From assembly GCF_030815125.1 (NCBI RefSeq), contig NZ_JAUSWH010000020.1:17187-81186 (forward strand): 64,000 bases of DNA. The letters are read 5' to 3'. The notes below the pieces were generated by a model. The model worked only from the letters and a program-made list of their open reading frames with translations, was not told the origin of the DNA and searched no databases. The stretch is from Allorhizobium paknamense. Lineage in GTDB: Bacteria > Pseudomonadota > Alphaproteobacteria > Rhizobiales > Rhizobiaceae. The first letter of the stretch is position 1, and each line of letters opens with the position of its first letter. Both the position numbers and the translations under genes were made by a program. Shown piece after piece: positions 38,201 through 47,273 of this stretch.

Positions 38201-38824
38201 CAGCAGGTTTTCCAGCCCGAATTCATCGCCGATGCTTAGGACTTCCGCGAAGGCCTCCGCCAGATCGGCGTCTCCCTCCATGGCGGTGGCGGTGAGAAGG
38301 GAGCGGCGGGCCTCGGCCAGAAGCACGGAGGCGGCGCGATCATCCAGAACCGAAAAATGCCCCGCGACATTGGCCTCCAGCGGAAACTGGTGCAGCAGCG
38401 CCTCGCAAAAGGCGTGGATGGTCTGGATTTTCAAACCACCCGGCGTTTCCAGCGCCCGGGCAAACAGCCGCCTTGCCTCGGCAATCTTGATGCGATCCGG
38501 GCGTTTGCGCTCGATCTGCTCTATCCGTCTTGCAAGGTCTTCATCCGGCAGCGTCGCCCATTCCGCCAGCCGGTCGAACACGCGGTTCGACATTTCCGAA
38601 GCGGCCGCCTTGGTATAGGTGAGGCAGAGAATGGCCGAGGGCCGCGCGCCTGCCAGAAGCAGGCGAATGACGCGCTGGGTCAGCACATGCGTCTTGCCCG
38701 ATCCGGCATTGGCCGACACCCATGCCGAGCCGCCCGGATCGGAGGCGAGCGTCTGCTGGCGGGTTGTCCAGTCGATCCATTCTGTCGGGCTGTCGTTCTT
38801 CGGAAGAATATCCAGCTCACTCAT
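35279..38824 (-). CDS. addA: Double-strand break repair helicase-nuclease AddA
   Basis: Helicase/nuclease subunit of AddAB, which processes DNA ends for RecA-dependent repair. 1181 residues from ATG 38824 (MSELDILPKNDS), overlapping the addB stop by 8 bases. Walker A AGSGKT at 40-45, Walker B VDEAQDTSP, and a C-terminal RecB-like nuclease motif ILDYKTNR. Confidence 0.95.
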   Translation of the reverse strand: MSELDILPKNDSPTEWIDWTTRQQTLASDPGGSAWVSANAGSGKTHVLTQRVIRLLLAGARPSAILCLTYTKAAASEMSNRVFDRLAEWATLPDEDLARRIEQIERKRPDRIKIAEARRLFARALETPGGLKIQTIHAFCEALLHQFPLEANVAGHFSVLDDRAASVLLAEARRSLLTATAMEGDADLAEAFAEVLSIGDEFGLENLLADIVANRHAVRDFLRRANGRGGVDQVLRRALGIAASETELSCAETFWPLPGLHGATLSSYLELAFAKGGVNVQGTAELLERAVRQADPLLRAGLLEDAFFTAAGKPKADVSLIAKAMKTANPALIDAIASARDHVVAARERLRLFRLYKATAAALTLAARLDHDYEELKKRSSQLDFEDLIARSAELLTRSDVGPWVHYKLDQGIDHILVDEAQDTSPVQWSVIRSLREDFFSGVSARPTLRSFFAVGDEKQSIYSFQGARPERFSLEARDAERQVKQADRTFHSIRLPLSFRSTEAVLSAVDQVFSVAENARGLSALGDEVVHRSSRNGHPGAVEVWEMIKPETTESEEDWTAPFDSTPESAPSAMLARRIAGRIEAMIGRETIIEKDRERPIEPGDILILVRKRGGFVNALTRALKRRNNIPVAGADRLRLTGHIAVQDLMALGRFVLLPSDDLSLAALLKSPLFDLSEEHVFEVAAKREDGTVLTEIRRLAEGGAENWQSVLDRLEHYRALGRKAQPHDFYARVLGPMGGRRAFLARLGSEVSDILDEFLTFALSHEQSGLPGLQSFITTLEQEAPEVKREQDKERSEVRIMTVHASKGLEAPVVFLVDDGSKAFNHSHLAKFRLVPGEEMDFPIWAPVKALDTAVTAADKARLQQATEEEYRRLLYVGMTRAADRLIVCGYRGKKEQPDTWHQMISNALPLNEQHCQPHTYRTAEGEWQGLLWSLPDRGRRFEQHMAKASIKTKEDLPLALLTPAPPAPPVPRPLSPSGAGLTINDEDGDLMLTSPLFDEGEDMGLAMQKGRLVHRMLQILPALPQDERQAAATRYAERAARFWPRAEREALVRSVMEILALPDLSPVFSNEAQAELTVMGTIRLGRELRAVSGRVDRMTVTADRVIILDYKTNRKPPRREEDAPFAHVAQLAIYRELLLPLYPDKPVECLLVYTEGPALIRLSEQALRNALDAVQSSA

Positions 38825-41800
38825 CGCCGCTGTCCTCCGTCTGTTCCGCCGTGGACCATTCCGCCACGCGGGCAAGGTGGTCAAAATCGCCGCTCAGATC
38901 GTTCTGCTGGAAGGGCAGGAGCCGAGAGACGAAGCCGCGCTTGCCGCTTTGTAAAAGCGCGACGAAACGGACCAACTGGTCGATGGCCTCTTCGGCCAGA
39001 TCATAGGCGGATTTTGCCTTGTCGCCCTTGCCGGTCAACTCGTTATTGACGACATCCGTGGCAAAGCGTCCGCCGGGGCGAAGCCGCACATAGATGAGAT
39101 CCTGCGGCTTCACTGTACCGACCGCCTTGAACCCGCCGCGCATCAGAACGGCTGCTTCCAGTGCCAATTGCGGATCGAGCAGGGCCCGTGCCTGTGTCGG
39201 GCTGGGATTGGAGCCGGTCTTGTAATCGATGATGTCGGCATGGCCCGCCCGCACATCGATGCGGTCGGCAATGCCGGTGAGGCGAATGCCGATCTCCTCC
39301 AGCTCTGCGCCCGCGCCTGCTTCCGTATAAAGCTTTGCCGGATCGCGCTGGCGCTGCCAGTCGATGAAGGCGCGGCCTACCTCGTCGAAGCGCTTGCGCC
39401 AGACGATGGCGATGTGCAACGGCAGCTTTTCCGCCGCAAACAGCTCATCGGCAATGCGGCTCATCAGGATCTCCGCCTCCGGACCGAGTTTCGGCGGCAT
39501 TTCGGAAACGAAGCGTTCGATAATGGCGTGGTAGAGCGTGCCGCGTTCGGCAGCGCCCGGGTCGGCATTGAAGGGATCGACCGGATCGAGCTTCAGAATG
39601 CGCCGCGCATAAATGGAATAGGGATCGCGCCTGAGCCGTCCCACTTCGCTGAAGGAATAGCTTTTCGGCTGCAGCTCCAGCGGTGGACGGGGTTCTGGCC
39701 GTTCCGCCGGTTTCTGCGGCGGGCCCTGATCCAGCAGTTCGGCAAAATGCCGGAAGCGTTCGCCGCGCGCCTTCAGCCGCGTGGCAAAGTCGGTGCCGCC
39801 CAGCGCCAGCAGCCGCTTCAGAAAGCGTGAGGCGACGGTGGGTGCGGAGCCTTGCCGAAGCGCCCGGCTGTAGATCAGCCGCTTCGTGCCATTGGCCATT
39901 TCAAAATCATGGGCGAGCTGGCCGATTTGCCGTTCCGGCGGCTCCAGTCCCATATCCGTTTTCATGCCTCGCGACAGGAAAGGGTTATTGGTGGTGGTGC
40001 CGGGCCATGAGCCTTCATTCATGCCACCGAGGATCATGGTATCGACGCTTTGCAGGCGCGCTTCCAGCGCCCCGAAGATGAAGACGCGCGGATTGCGGAG
40101 CGCCTTCGGCTTCACCGATTCGCTGGCCGTCAGCGCCGCCATGATATCGATCCATTGCGGGCCGTCGGCGCTCATCTGGCCATCGGTCTCCATGATCTCG
40201 CCGAGCAGCCGCGCCAGCACGTCACCCGCTTCATCGGCCCAAAGCGGTGCGAGATCGCCGCGCTCATCCTTCACCACGGCTTCCAGCACCCGACCGCTCC
40301 GTTCCGCCCATTCCTTCAGCGTCAGGCGGCTGGTGAAGCGTGAGCCATCTTCGCGGGACAGCACATGGCCCGCCAGAGGCTCGACGGCCCGGGCGATGCG
40401 CTCAGCCAGATCGCGGGCGAGCGCCACATCTTCTTCGGTGACGGCGCACCGCCATGCAGGCACATGCCGTGTCTCGGCGAGATCCGCCATAGCCTGTTCG
40501 AAAAGCGGTTGCAGCTCGGCAATATCGAGGGGGGCGGTGCCGCCGCGCAGCGCAATCACCTCCAGGGCATCGGCGGCACCCCGGAAGGCTTGTTCCGTAA
40601 GCCCGAACCGCGCCAGCGGGTGCTTGAGCAGCGAGACGATCGCCACCGGATCGCCGGGACGCAGGATCGCTTCAAGCAACAACGCAAGCAGCGTGCCTTG
40701 AGGTGTGGCGGAAAAGGGCGTGCCTGCCGAGTCATCGGCCAGAATGCCGAAGCGTGAAAGCTCGGAGGCCACGCGGCGGGCGAGGTTACGGTCCGGGGTG
40801 ATCAGCGCGGCACGGCTCTGGCCATCCGCGCCGTCTTCCTCCAGCGCAAGGCGGATGGCGACCGCAATGGCAATGGCCTCTTCGCGCTCATTGGCGGCTT
40901 CGATCAGGCTGACATCGGCAAAGGCAGCATTGATGCGGCTTGCGCCGAAGTCTTCGCGCCAGCGGGTCCAGTCATCCGTTGCCTTGGCAGGCGCAAGCGC
41001 ACGGGAAATGATCTCGGCGCGGTCCTTGAGTTCTGGTACCGCCTCTTCCAGCACCTCGACATCGCGCCGCAGCACCTGCAGCTTACCCAGCAGCCGGTGC
41101 AGGCCATATTGCGGATGGGTGCGGGCCGTCGGTTCCGGCGGCAGGCCCGGGGGCTGTTCGCCGCCCACCCATTGCCAGTGTTCCTCCGGCATGGATTGAT
41201 CCAGCCCCGGCAGAACGATCACCCCTTGCGGCAGTTTCGAGACCGAAACAATCAATTCCGAGGCGGCGGGAATCGAGCCAGTGGAGCCAGCCACGATCAC
41301 CGGCGCGTCGGCAGGTAAATGCGCCAGTCGATCACGCATTTCCCGAAGCAGGGCATTGCGATGCCGCACGGGAGAGGAGCGGTTCAACTCCTCCAGCCTT
41401 GCGGGCCAGAAGGCGCTGGCAATGCCGAGAAAGGCCAGCGTCAATTGCCACCAGCTTGCGAAATTCTGCGCTTCGAGCTTTTCGAGATCGGCCCAGTCGC
41501 GCTCTTCGGTTTCCACGGCATCGATCAGTTCCACCAGGGCGCGGGCCAGCCACACGGCATCGGCGGGGCTCGCCGGGGCCACCAGCGGCGTATCGGCATG
41601 GATGGAGCGAACGATTTCCGGCAGCTTGTTGCGCCATGCGAGAATAAGCTGCGCCAGTTCCAGAAGCCGCACCGTGTTGCTGATCGGCGGGTTGAGATCA
41701 AGCAGGGCAGGGGCATCGGCATCGAAAAAGCCGGAATCCTCCTCCGCTTCGCCCAAGGGCTTGATCACGGGCAAAATGGCGGCCCGCCCGCCCAGAACCT

Positions 41801-41996
41801 CCACGAACTCGGCCCTGAGCACGCGCACCGCGCGCCGTGTCGGCACAAGGATCGTCACCTTGGACAATGAAAGCGGATCGCCGGGATCGTAGCGAAAGCC
41901 GGGGCAGAGACGACCGTCGCATACCGCCTCCGCCAGCAGCCGCAGAAAGGGTTTGGCGGGAGGTATGGTCCAGATTTTCGGCGCGCGATAGGCCAT
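38817..41996 (-). CDS. addB: Double-strand break repair protein AddB
   Basis: Nuclease and structural partner of AddA. 1059 residues: degenerate helicase-like N-terminus (ILVPTRRAVRVLRAEF) and C-terminal nuclease motif IIDYKTGSNPS. Starts 3 bases after the murU-like stop; overlaps addA. Confidence 0.93.
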   Translation of the reverse strand: MAYRAPKIWTIPPAKPFLRLLAEAVCDGRLCPGFRYDPGDPLSLSKVTILVPTRRAVRVLRAEFVEVLGGRAAILPVIKPLGEAEEDSGFFDADAPALLDLNPPISNTVRLLELAQLILAWRNKLPEIVRSIHADTPLVAPASPADAVWLARALVELIDAVETEERDWADLEKLEAQNFASWWQLTLAFLGIASAFWPARLEELNRSSPVRHRNALLREMRDRLAHLPADAPVIVAGSTGSIPAASELIVSVSKLPQGVIVLPGLDQSMPEEHWQWVGGEQPPGLPPEPTARTHPQYGLHRLLGKLQVLRRDVEVLEEAVPELKDRAEIISRALAPAKATDDWTRWREDFGASRINAAFADVSLIEAANEREEAIAIAVAIRLALEEDGADGQSRAALITPDRNLARRVASELSRFGILADDSAGTPFSATPQGTLLALLLEAILRPGDPVAIVSLLKHPLARFGLTEQAFRGAADALEVIALRGGTAPLDIAELQPLFEQAMADLAETRHVPAWRCAVTEEDVALARDLAERIARAVEPLAGHVLSREDGSRFTSRLTLKEWAERSGRVLEAVVKDERGDLAPLWADEAGDVLARLLGEIMETDGQMSADGPQWIDIMAALTASESVKPKALRNPRVFIFGALEARLQSVDTMILGGMNEGSWPGTTTNNPFLSRGMKTDMGLEPPERQIGQLAHDFEMANGTKRLIYSRALRQGSAPTVASRFLKRLLALGGTDFATRLKARGERFRHFAELLDQGPPQKPAERPEPRPPLELQPKSYSFSEVGRLRRDPYSIYARRILKLDPVDPFNADPGAAERGTLYHAIIERFVSEMPPKLGPEAEILMSRIADELFAAEKLPLHIAIVWRKRFDEVGRAFIDWQRQRDPAKLYTEAGAGAELEEIGIRLTGIADRIDVRAGHADIIDYKTGSNPSPTQARALLDPQLALEAAVLMRGGFKAVGTVKPQDLIYVRLRPGGRFATDVVNNELTGKGDKAKSAYDLAEEAIDQLVRFVALLQSGKRGFVSRLLPFQQNDLSGDFDHLARVAEWSTAEQTEDSGDE

Positions 41997-41999
41997 GGC

Positions 42000-42746
42000 T
42001 CAAGCGCCGGTGAGCGCGGGATAAACACCCTGCCGCTGCATTTCGGCTTCCGCCTCGCCGATTGCCTCCGGCGTGCCGACCGTCAGCCAGTGGCCCTTGA
42101 GGTCCAGGCCGAAAAGGCGGCCCTTGGCAATGGCGCGGTCGAAATAGATGTTGAGGTTGAAGGCGTCATCCGGTGCATCGTCCAAAAGGGAGGAATGCAT
42201 GGCAATGGCTCCGGCATAGACCACGCCCTTGCTGTCGCCCGGCTGATAGCGGGTCAGCCGCCCGTCTTCGGCCATCTGGAAATCCACCTTGCCATTATGG
42301 CCTGTCGTTCGCTCAAGCGGCACGCAGAGCATGGCCATATCCATGCGGGCCGGATCGAAAAAGTCGGAGAGCCGTTGCAGATTGGTTTTTTCCCCCGCCG
42401 TTTCACCGATCCAGAACAGGTCGGCATTCATCACCAGCAGCGGGCCGGTGGGGAGAAGCTTGATGCCCTTGGCCAATCCGCCGCCGGAATTCATCAAGGC
42501 GGCCTGTTCGTCGGAAAAGAGAATGCGGGGGTGATCCCGCTTTTCCAGATGCGCCTGCATTTTCTCGGCGAAATGGTGGAGATTGACCACCGCCGTGGTG
42601 ATGCCCGCCTGTTGCAGATGGTCCAGCGCATAATCGATCAGCGCCTTGCCCGCCACGGTCACCAGCGGCTTCGGCATGGTTTCGGTTATGGGGCGCATTC
42701 GCGTGCCAAGCCCTGCGGCCAGCACCATGGCGTGCTTTATGGTCAT
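42000..42746 (-). CDS. murU: MurU-like sugar-1-phosphate nucleotidyltransferase
   Basis: Nucleotidyltransferase of the NTP_transferase family, 248 residues; nucleotide motif MVLAAGLGTRMRPIT (about 7-21), PKPLV, and a metal-binding NADL motif. The neighbouring TsaE fusion carries an AmgK-like kinase, so the likely role is MurNAc-1-P to UDP-MurNAc conversion in peptidoglycan recycling (AmgK-MurU route). A mannose-1-phosphate guanylyltransferase role cannot be excluded. Confidence 0.8.
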   Translation of the reverse strand: MTIKHAMVLAAGLGTRMRPITETMPKPLVTVAGKALIDYALDHLQQAGITTAVVNLHHFAEKMQAHLEKRDHPRILFSDEQAALMNSGGGLAKGIKLLPTGPLLVMNADLFWIGETAGEKTNLQRLSDFFDPARMDMAMLCVPLERTTGHNGKVDFQMAEDGRLTRYQPGDSKGVVYAGAIAMHSSLLDDAPDDAFNLNIYFDRAIAKGRLFGLDLKGHWLTVGTPEAIGEAEAEMQRQGVYPALTGA

Positions 42747-42823
42747 GATCGAGAATCAGCCTGCGGTTTTTTTCTGTTTACCGCAGATAAGCGAGGCGAG
42801 CCACTGCAGCGGAAAAGCGCTGC

Positions 42824-44335
42824 TCAGCTTTCCACGCTCAATCCGAGCTTATCGAGCCAGATTTTCAACGGCGCCATTACCTCATGGCGCAAGACCGACG
42901 CCAGATAGGTTTGCGTGCGCGGCATATGCTGTATATAGCCGGGCTTGCCATCCCGTTTCAGCAGCCGCACCCAGAGGCCCAGCAGCTTGCAATTGCGCTG
43001 TGCCGCCATGATGGCAAAATCCTGAAGCAGGGCTGTTCTATCGAATCCGGCTTCCGAATCACGCAGCGCCAGATAATGATCGAGCATCTGCTGTTGCAGG
43101 CCGGGCTCGATCGTGACCCGCGCATCCTGCACCAGCGAGGCAAGGTCATAGGCGGCGGGACCGATCATCGCATCCTGAAAATCAATAAGCCCGATGCGGT
43201 GAAGGCCGTGCCGATCCGGTTGCCAGAGCAGATTGGGGGAATGCACATCACGCAGCACGAGGCTTTGATGGTCGTGAATCCGGCTTATAATGCCTGTCCA
43301 GATTGCCTGATACTCCTGCCGCTCCGTCTCCGTGGCCTGCCGGTCGAGCTTCCAGGGCAGATACCAATCCAGCAGCAATTCTGTTTCAAAGCCCATGGCG
43401 GCGGCGTCGAAATCGGGGATGCGGTGGATGTGATCGGGCGCCACAGGGATTTCACGTGAAACATTTTGACCGTGAAGATAGGCCAGAACCTCGGTTGTAG
43501 CGAGATAACGCTCGGCAATCGGCTTGCCTTCGTCATTGAGAACGCCGTCTGCGCCCAAATCCTCGATCAGCAGCAGGCCTTGCTCCGTATCAGCCGCAAA
43601 GATGTCCGGCACCAGCACGCCCATGTCCTTGAGGAGGTGGTCGACGGCGATGAAGGCGCGGCAGTCTTCCGCCAGATGCACCAGTTCCGGATAGGTCTTG
43701 CCGTCGCGGATGACCGGTGTTGCCGGGCGCTTCGGACTATCCATCAGAATGCGGCGCGGTTGGTCTTCCAAGTGCACATATTCATAGGCGCGATAATCCG
43801 CATCGCCGCTCAGGAAGCGGCGTTCCGCTCCTGCCATTCCGTTTTCGTTGAGAAACTGGCGGATGGACAAAATTCTGCGAATCCGGCTCAATTTCTCCGT
43901 CGGGCCGGTGAGGGTCAATTCTCTGCCGCCGTCCGGCGTGAAGGCATAATTCAGCCAGAGAGTCTGTTTTGGCAGGCGATCCTCAGCCTGGCTCGGCCAT
44001 TCCACCAGGCAGACACCCTCTTCCAGTGCTTCGTCAAAGCCCAGTTCATCCAGTTCGGAGGAATCGCCCAGCCGATAAAGATCGAAATGCGCCACCGGCA
44101 GCCGCAGATCATAGACCTGCACCAGGGTGAAGGTCGGGCTCGGGACTTCCAGTTCCGCATCCTCGGCCAGCGCCCGGATCAGCGCGCGGGCCAGCGTCGA
44201 TTTGCCTGCGCCGAGATCACCCTGTAGCGCGATGCAATCGCCGGGCTTCAGCGCCAGAACGAGATCCTCGCCCAATTGCCGCGTGGTGGCCTCATCGGGC
44301 AGGGTGATGGACAGAGAAGAAGCGGGATCGTTCAT
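42824..44335 (-). CDS. TsaE (t6A ATPase) fused to AmgK-like phosphotransferase
   Basis: Two-domain protein, 503 residues from ATG 44335, which overlaps the divL stop (ATGA). Residues about 1-155 are TsaE, the ATPase of the tRNA t6A37 complex, with P-loop GDLGAGKSTL (39-48) and PSPTFTLVQVY. Residues about 165-503 are an aminoglycoside phosphotransferase-like/AmgK-like sugar kinase with VLRDVHSPNLLW and IGLIDFQDAMIGPAAYDLA. Such fusions are known in Rhizobiales. The kinase substrate (likely N-acetylmuramic acid) is inferred from the murU neighbour. A parS-like site lies inside. Confidence 0.88.
   Translation of the reverse strand: MNDPASSLSITLPDEATTRQLGEDLVLALKPGDCIALQGDLGAGKSTLARALIRALAEDAELEVPSPTFTLVQVYDLRLPVAHFDLYRLGDSSELDELGFDEALEEGVCLVEWPSQAEDRLPKQTLWLNYAFTPDGGRELTLTGPTEKLSRIRRILSIRQFLNENGMAGAERRFLSGDADYRAYEYVHLEDQPRRILMDSPKRPATPVIRDGKTYPELVHLAEDCRAFIAVDHLLKDMGVLVPDIFAADTEQGLLLIEDLGADGVLNDEGKPIAERYLATTEVLAYLHGQNVSREIPVAPDHIHRIPDFDAAAMGFETELLLDWYLPWKLDRQATETERQEYQAIWTGIISRIHDHQSLVLRDVHSPNLLWQPDRHGLHRIGLIDFQDAMIGPAAYDLASLVQDARVTIEPGLQQQMLDHYLALRDSEAGFDRTALLQDFAIMAAQRNCKLLGLWVRLLKRDGKPGYIQHMPRTQTYLASVLRHEVMAPLKIWLDKLGLSVES
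43448..43463. promoter_or_regulatory. parS: parS site 5 (inside tsaE-kinase fusion)
   Basis: GATTTCACGTGAAACA: two mismatches, both at the outer left end; the inner TTTCACGTGAAAC is perfect. About 29 kb from the oriC candidate. Confidence 0.7.
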
Positions 44336-46872
44336 TCTGCCGCGACGGATTGCACGATCGTGCCGGTCGGAATGCGGCAAAGGACCGTGGTGCCTTGATC
44401 CGGCACGCTGTTGATCGCCACCGTTCCCTTATGCAGATGCACGAAGCTCTGGACGATGGAGAGGCCAAGACCGGCACCGGATTTCTTCCCGCCCTTGGTG
44501 CTGGAGGAGAAGCGCTGGAACACCGAAGGCAAGAGATCTTCGGGAATGCCGCAGCCGGTATCGGTGACGGAGAACACAAAATCCGCGCCTTCGCGCCAGC
44601 ATTTCAGCACGACGGTGCCGCCTTCCGGAGAGAAGTTTACCGCATTGGTGAGAATCTTGATGAGGATCTGCTTTAGCCGCTGCTGGTCGGCAATGATCTG
44701 GCCCAACTGGTTGGGCGCGATGATATCCAGCGTCACGCCGCCTTCCTGCAGCCGGTCGGTCATCTGCATGGAGACGTCGTCCAGCAGGTCGGTCAGATCG
44801 ATCTCGGAATAGTTGAGCCGCATGATACCGGCATCGACGGTGGCGAGATCGAGAATGTCGTTGACGATGGTCAGCAGCACGGCAGACGAGGTGGAGATAT
44901 GGTCCACATATTCCGCCTGCCGCTGGTTGAGCGGCCCCATGGCTTCGGATTTCAAGAGATCGGTGAAGCCGATAATGTTGGTCAGCGGCGAGCGCAGCTC
45001 GTAGGAGACGTGCTGGACGAAATCGTTCTTCAGTTCGTCGGCCTTGCGCAGTGCCTCGTTCTTTTCCAGCAGCGCCCGCTCGGCCCGCACGCCATCGGTG
45101 ATGTTGACGAAGGTCAGCATGGTCTGGGCGTTGGGCAGCGGGATCACCGCGTAATCCAGCACCAGACCGGAGAGCAGTTCTATCGTGCCCTGGCTGGAGG
45201 GGCGTTCATCCTCAAAACTGGTGATCATCTTGCCGAAGGCGCGCCAGCCATCCGGCTTGTCATAGGAGGGCGCGCAGGCAGCTTCGATGGCGCGGATATG
45301 GGTGCCGGGAGCGGCTTCTGCTTCGGTCACACCCCAAAGCGCCCGGAAGGCCGGATTGGAAAGGCGGATACGGCCATCGGGACCGAAGACCGCGACGCCC
45401 TCCGAAAGGTGATCGATGGTCTCGCCCTGAACCTTCACCAGCGTGTTGTAGCGGGTTTCCAGATCGACCTGCTCGGTGAGATTCTCGAACACCCAGGTGG
45501 CGCCGCCCTGCGGATGGGCGGAGGCGATGACGCGCAGGGTCTGGCCGTTCGGCAGGTGCCAGAGCGCCGTTTCCGTATCGATGGAGCGGTAGACGGCGAG
45601 GATATTTTCCTTCCAGCTTTTCCAGCTCAATTGCTCCGGCAGCTTGCCGGCGCTGCGCAACCGGTCGAGCAATTCGCCGTGATCCGGGCGCGATTCCAGG
45701 AAGCCTAGATCGAGACCCCAGAGCTGCTGGAAGGCCTGATTGTAGAATTGCAGCCGCCGCTCGCCGTCGAAAATCGCCACCGGCGTCGCCAGATGGTCGA
45801 GCGTTTCGGCATGGCTCTTCAGGGTGCGCGCCAGTTCTTCGCGCAGTGCTTCCTCGCGGGTGACGTCGATGGCCATGCCGCAGGAGCCGGTGGGGGTTTT
45901 GGTATCCACCACGCTGTAAAAGGTCCGGTTGCCATGCACGACGGTGGACACGGTTTCATGGAAGGGCGATTCCGGTGTGACCGTGGCGCGGATCTTTTCC
46001 CGGGCGATAGTGCCGAGAATTTCACGGCCTTCATGCACCACCTGGTCCGGGGTCAGGGCTTCCACGGCATCGCTATAAGCCTGGTTGACCCAGACAAGCT
46101 GACCTTGAGCGTCACGCTGCCAGACGGGCTGCTCCACCGATTCCAACAGGCTTTCGAAGGTCTGGATGGCGGTGGAAAGCCGGGCCTTCTCGATCTTCAA
46201 CTCGGCCAGTTCTGCCCGCAGATTGTTGAGCGCCACGAAGCGGGCAAAGGCACGGCCCCCGGAAACGCGGCCCTGCACTTCCAGAACCTCATCGCGGTAG
46301 GTCTCAACGATCAGGTCGAAGCTCTGGGCATTGAAACGCAGACGTTCAATGGCCGTATCGAGGTCGGCGGCGGAGGCAGGCTTCAGCCAGCGGCCAAAGG
46401 CCAGAAAATCGGTTTCTGCGGTCGGAGCGCCGGTTTCCAGCGGCAGTTGGCCCAGCTGCTCGGGACGGTCGGTGCTGTTGTCCCAGATGACGATGCGGCG
46501 GTTCTTGTCGGCAATCAGCGCCTGATAACGGGAAATGCGCTGATTGGCATCGGAGAGCGCCGAGCGCATTTCCTGGCTTTCGGCTTCGATGCTGTTGCGC
46601 TGGCGCACCAGCCACAGGGCAGAAAGCAGGGTTGCAGAAATGGCGCCGATAACCAGCGCGAAGCCGACCATCTCGCTGGAGGAAAAGGTGCCGATGCCGC
46701 CAGCATTCTGGTCCTGGGCAAGGGCTTGAGACACAGGGCAGGCCGTCAGCATGGTGCTCGCGCTCAGCGCAAGCCGTACGGTCTTGCGCTTGACTGTCAG
46801 AGCCAGTCTCCCGGCGCAGTCCCTGATCTCCGCTTTTCCCCGTAAGAGCGGATGGAGTGTCCAAATTGCCAT
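44332..46872 (-). CDS. divL: DivL: PAS-domain kinase-like regulator with Tyr in place of His
   Basis: Cell-cycle regulator of the DivJ/PleC-DivK-CckA-CtrA network in alphaproteobacteria. 846 residues: N-terminal membrane segment (about 68-90), a coiled-coil, several PAS-like domains, then a DHp/ATPase module. The phosphoacceptor box reads FVQHVSYELRSPL; the normal histidine is Tyr (about Y624, codon TAC at 45001-45003), the hallmark of DivL. The ATPase has DTGCGIP and GAGLGLSIV. First gene of the leftward block. Start could also be further in. Confidence 0.92.
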   Translation of the reverse strand: MAIWTLHPLLRGKAEIRDCAGRLALTVKRKTVRLALSASTMLTACPVSQALAQDQNAGGIGTFSSSEMVGFALVIGAISATLLSALWLVRQRNSIEAESQEMRSALSDANQRISRYQALIADKNRRIVIWDNSTDRPEQLGQLPLETGAPTAETDFLAFGRWLKPASAADLDTAIERLRFNAQSFDLIVETYRDEVLEVQGRVSGGRAFARFVALNNLRAELAELKIEKARLSTAIQTFESLLESVEQPVWQRDAQGQLVWVNQAYSDAVEALTPDQVVHEGREILGTIAREKIRATVTPESPFHETVSTVVHGNRTFYSVVDTKTPTGSCGMAIDVTREEALREELARTLKSHAETLDHLATPVAIFDGERRLQFYNQAFQQLWGLDLGFLESRPDHGELLDRLRSAGKLPEQLSWKSWKENILAVYRSIDTETALWHLPNGQTLRVIASAHPQGGATWVFENLTEQVDLETRYNTLVKVQGETIDHLSEGVAVFGPDGRIRLSNPAFRALWGVTEAEAAPGTHIRAIEAACAPSYDKPDGWRAFGKMITSFEDERPSSQGTIELLSGLVLDYAVIPLPNAQTMLTFVNITDGVRAERALLEKNEALRKADELKNDFVQHVSYELRSPLTNIIGFTDLLKSEAMGPLNQRQAEYVDHISTSSAVLLTIVNDILDLATVDAGIMRLNYSEIDLTDLLDDVSMQMTDRLQEGGVTLDIIAPNQLGQIIADQQRLKQILIKILTNAVNFSPEGGTVVLKCWREGADFVFSVTDTGCGIPEDLLPSVFQRFSSSTKGGKKSGAGLGLSIVQSFVHLHKGTVAINSVPDQGTTVLCRIPTGTIVQSVAAE

Positions 46873-47217
46873 TTCCGGTCTGTCTCCATGCCGGAGTCAC
46901 TGTGCATAAATGCCGCTGCACATGGTCTCCGACGTTCTGTTTGCGCATTCCCGAGCGAAAAACCGCCGCATGTTTTCCCGGAAACGCATGTCACCCACCA
47001 CGCCAGTAGAACATGCCGCGCTTGCGCGGGCATTGCTTCGGGCATGGTCGAATCGAGTGTGAAAACAATACTGTGGATAAGCGGGAGCGGAAAGAGCCAA
47101 AGCGTTTTCAGGCGCGCCTCAGCCGCAGCAACGGCGCGAAGACCCTGAAAACAAAGGGAGAAAGAGAACCTATTTTCGTTAACCATATCTGTGCCGCCGA
47201 AAGGCCATACATGCGAA
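46873..47217. promoter_or_regulatory. divL upstream region with DnaA- and CtrA-like sites
   Basis: No gene. Perfect DnaA box TGTGGATAA at 47072-47080, TTAACCAT (a CtrA-type motif) at 47179-47186, a GAATC methylation-type site at 47050-47054, and a RIME-like palindrome around 46940-46990. Suggests cell-cycle control of divL; this is inference. Confidence 0.5.
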
Positions 47218-47250
47218 AGCCGCAGCCTTATTCAGGCTGCGGCTCCCATA
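47218..47250 (-). terminator. Terminator of ahcY
   Basis: AGCCGCAGCC (47218-47227) pairs with GGCTGCGGCT (47235-47244) around 7 bases, just after the ahcY stop on the minus strand. Confidence 0.75.
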
Positions 47251-47273
47251 TCTTGTGGTTTTCGGAATTATAA

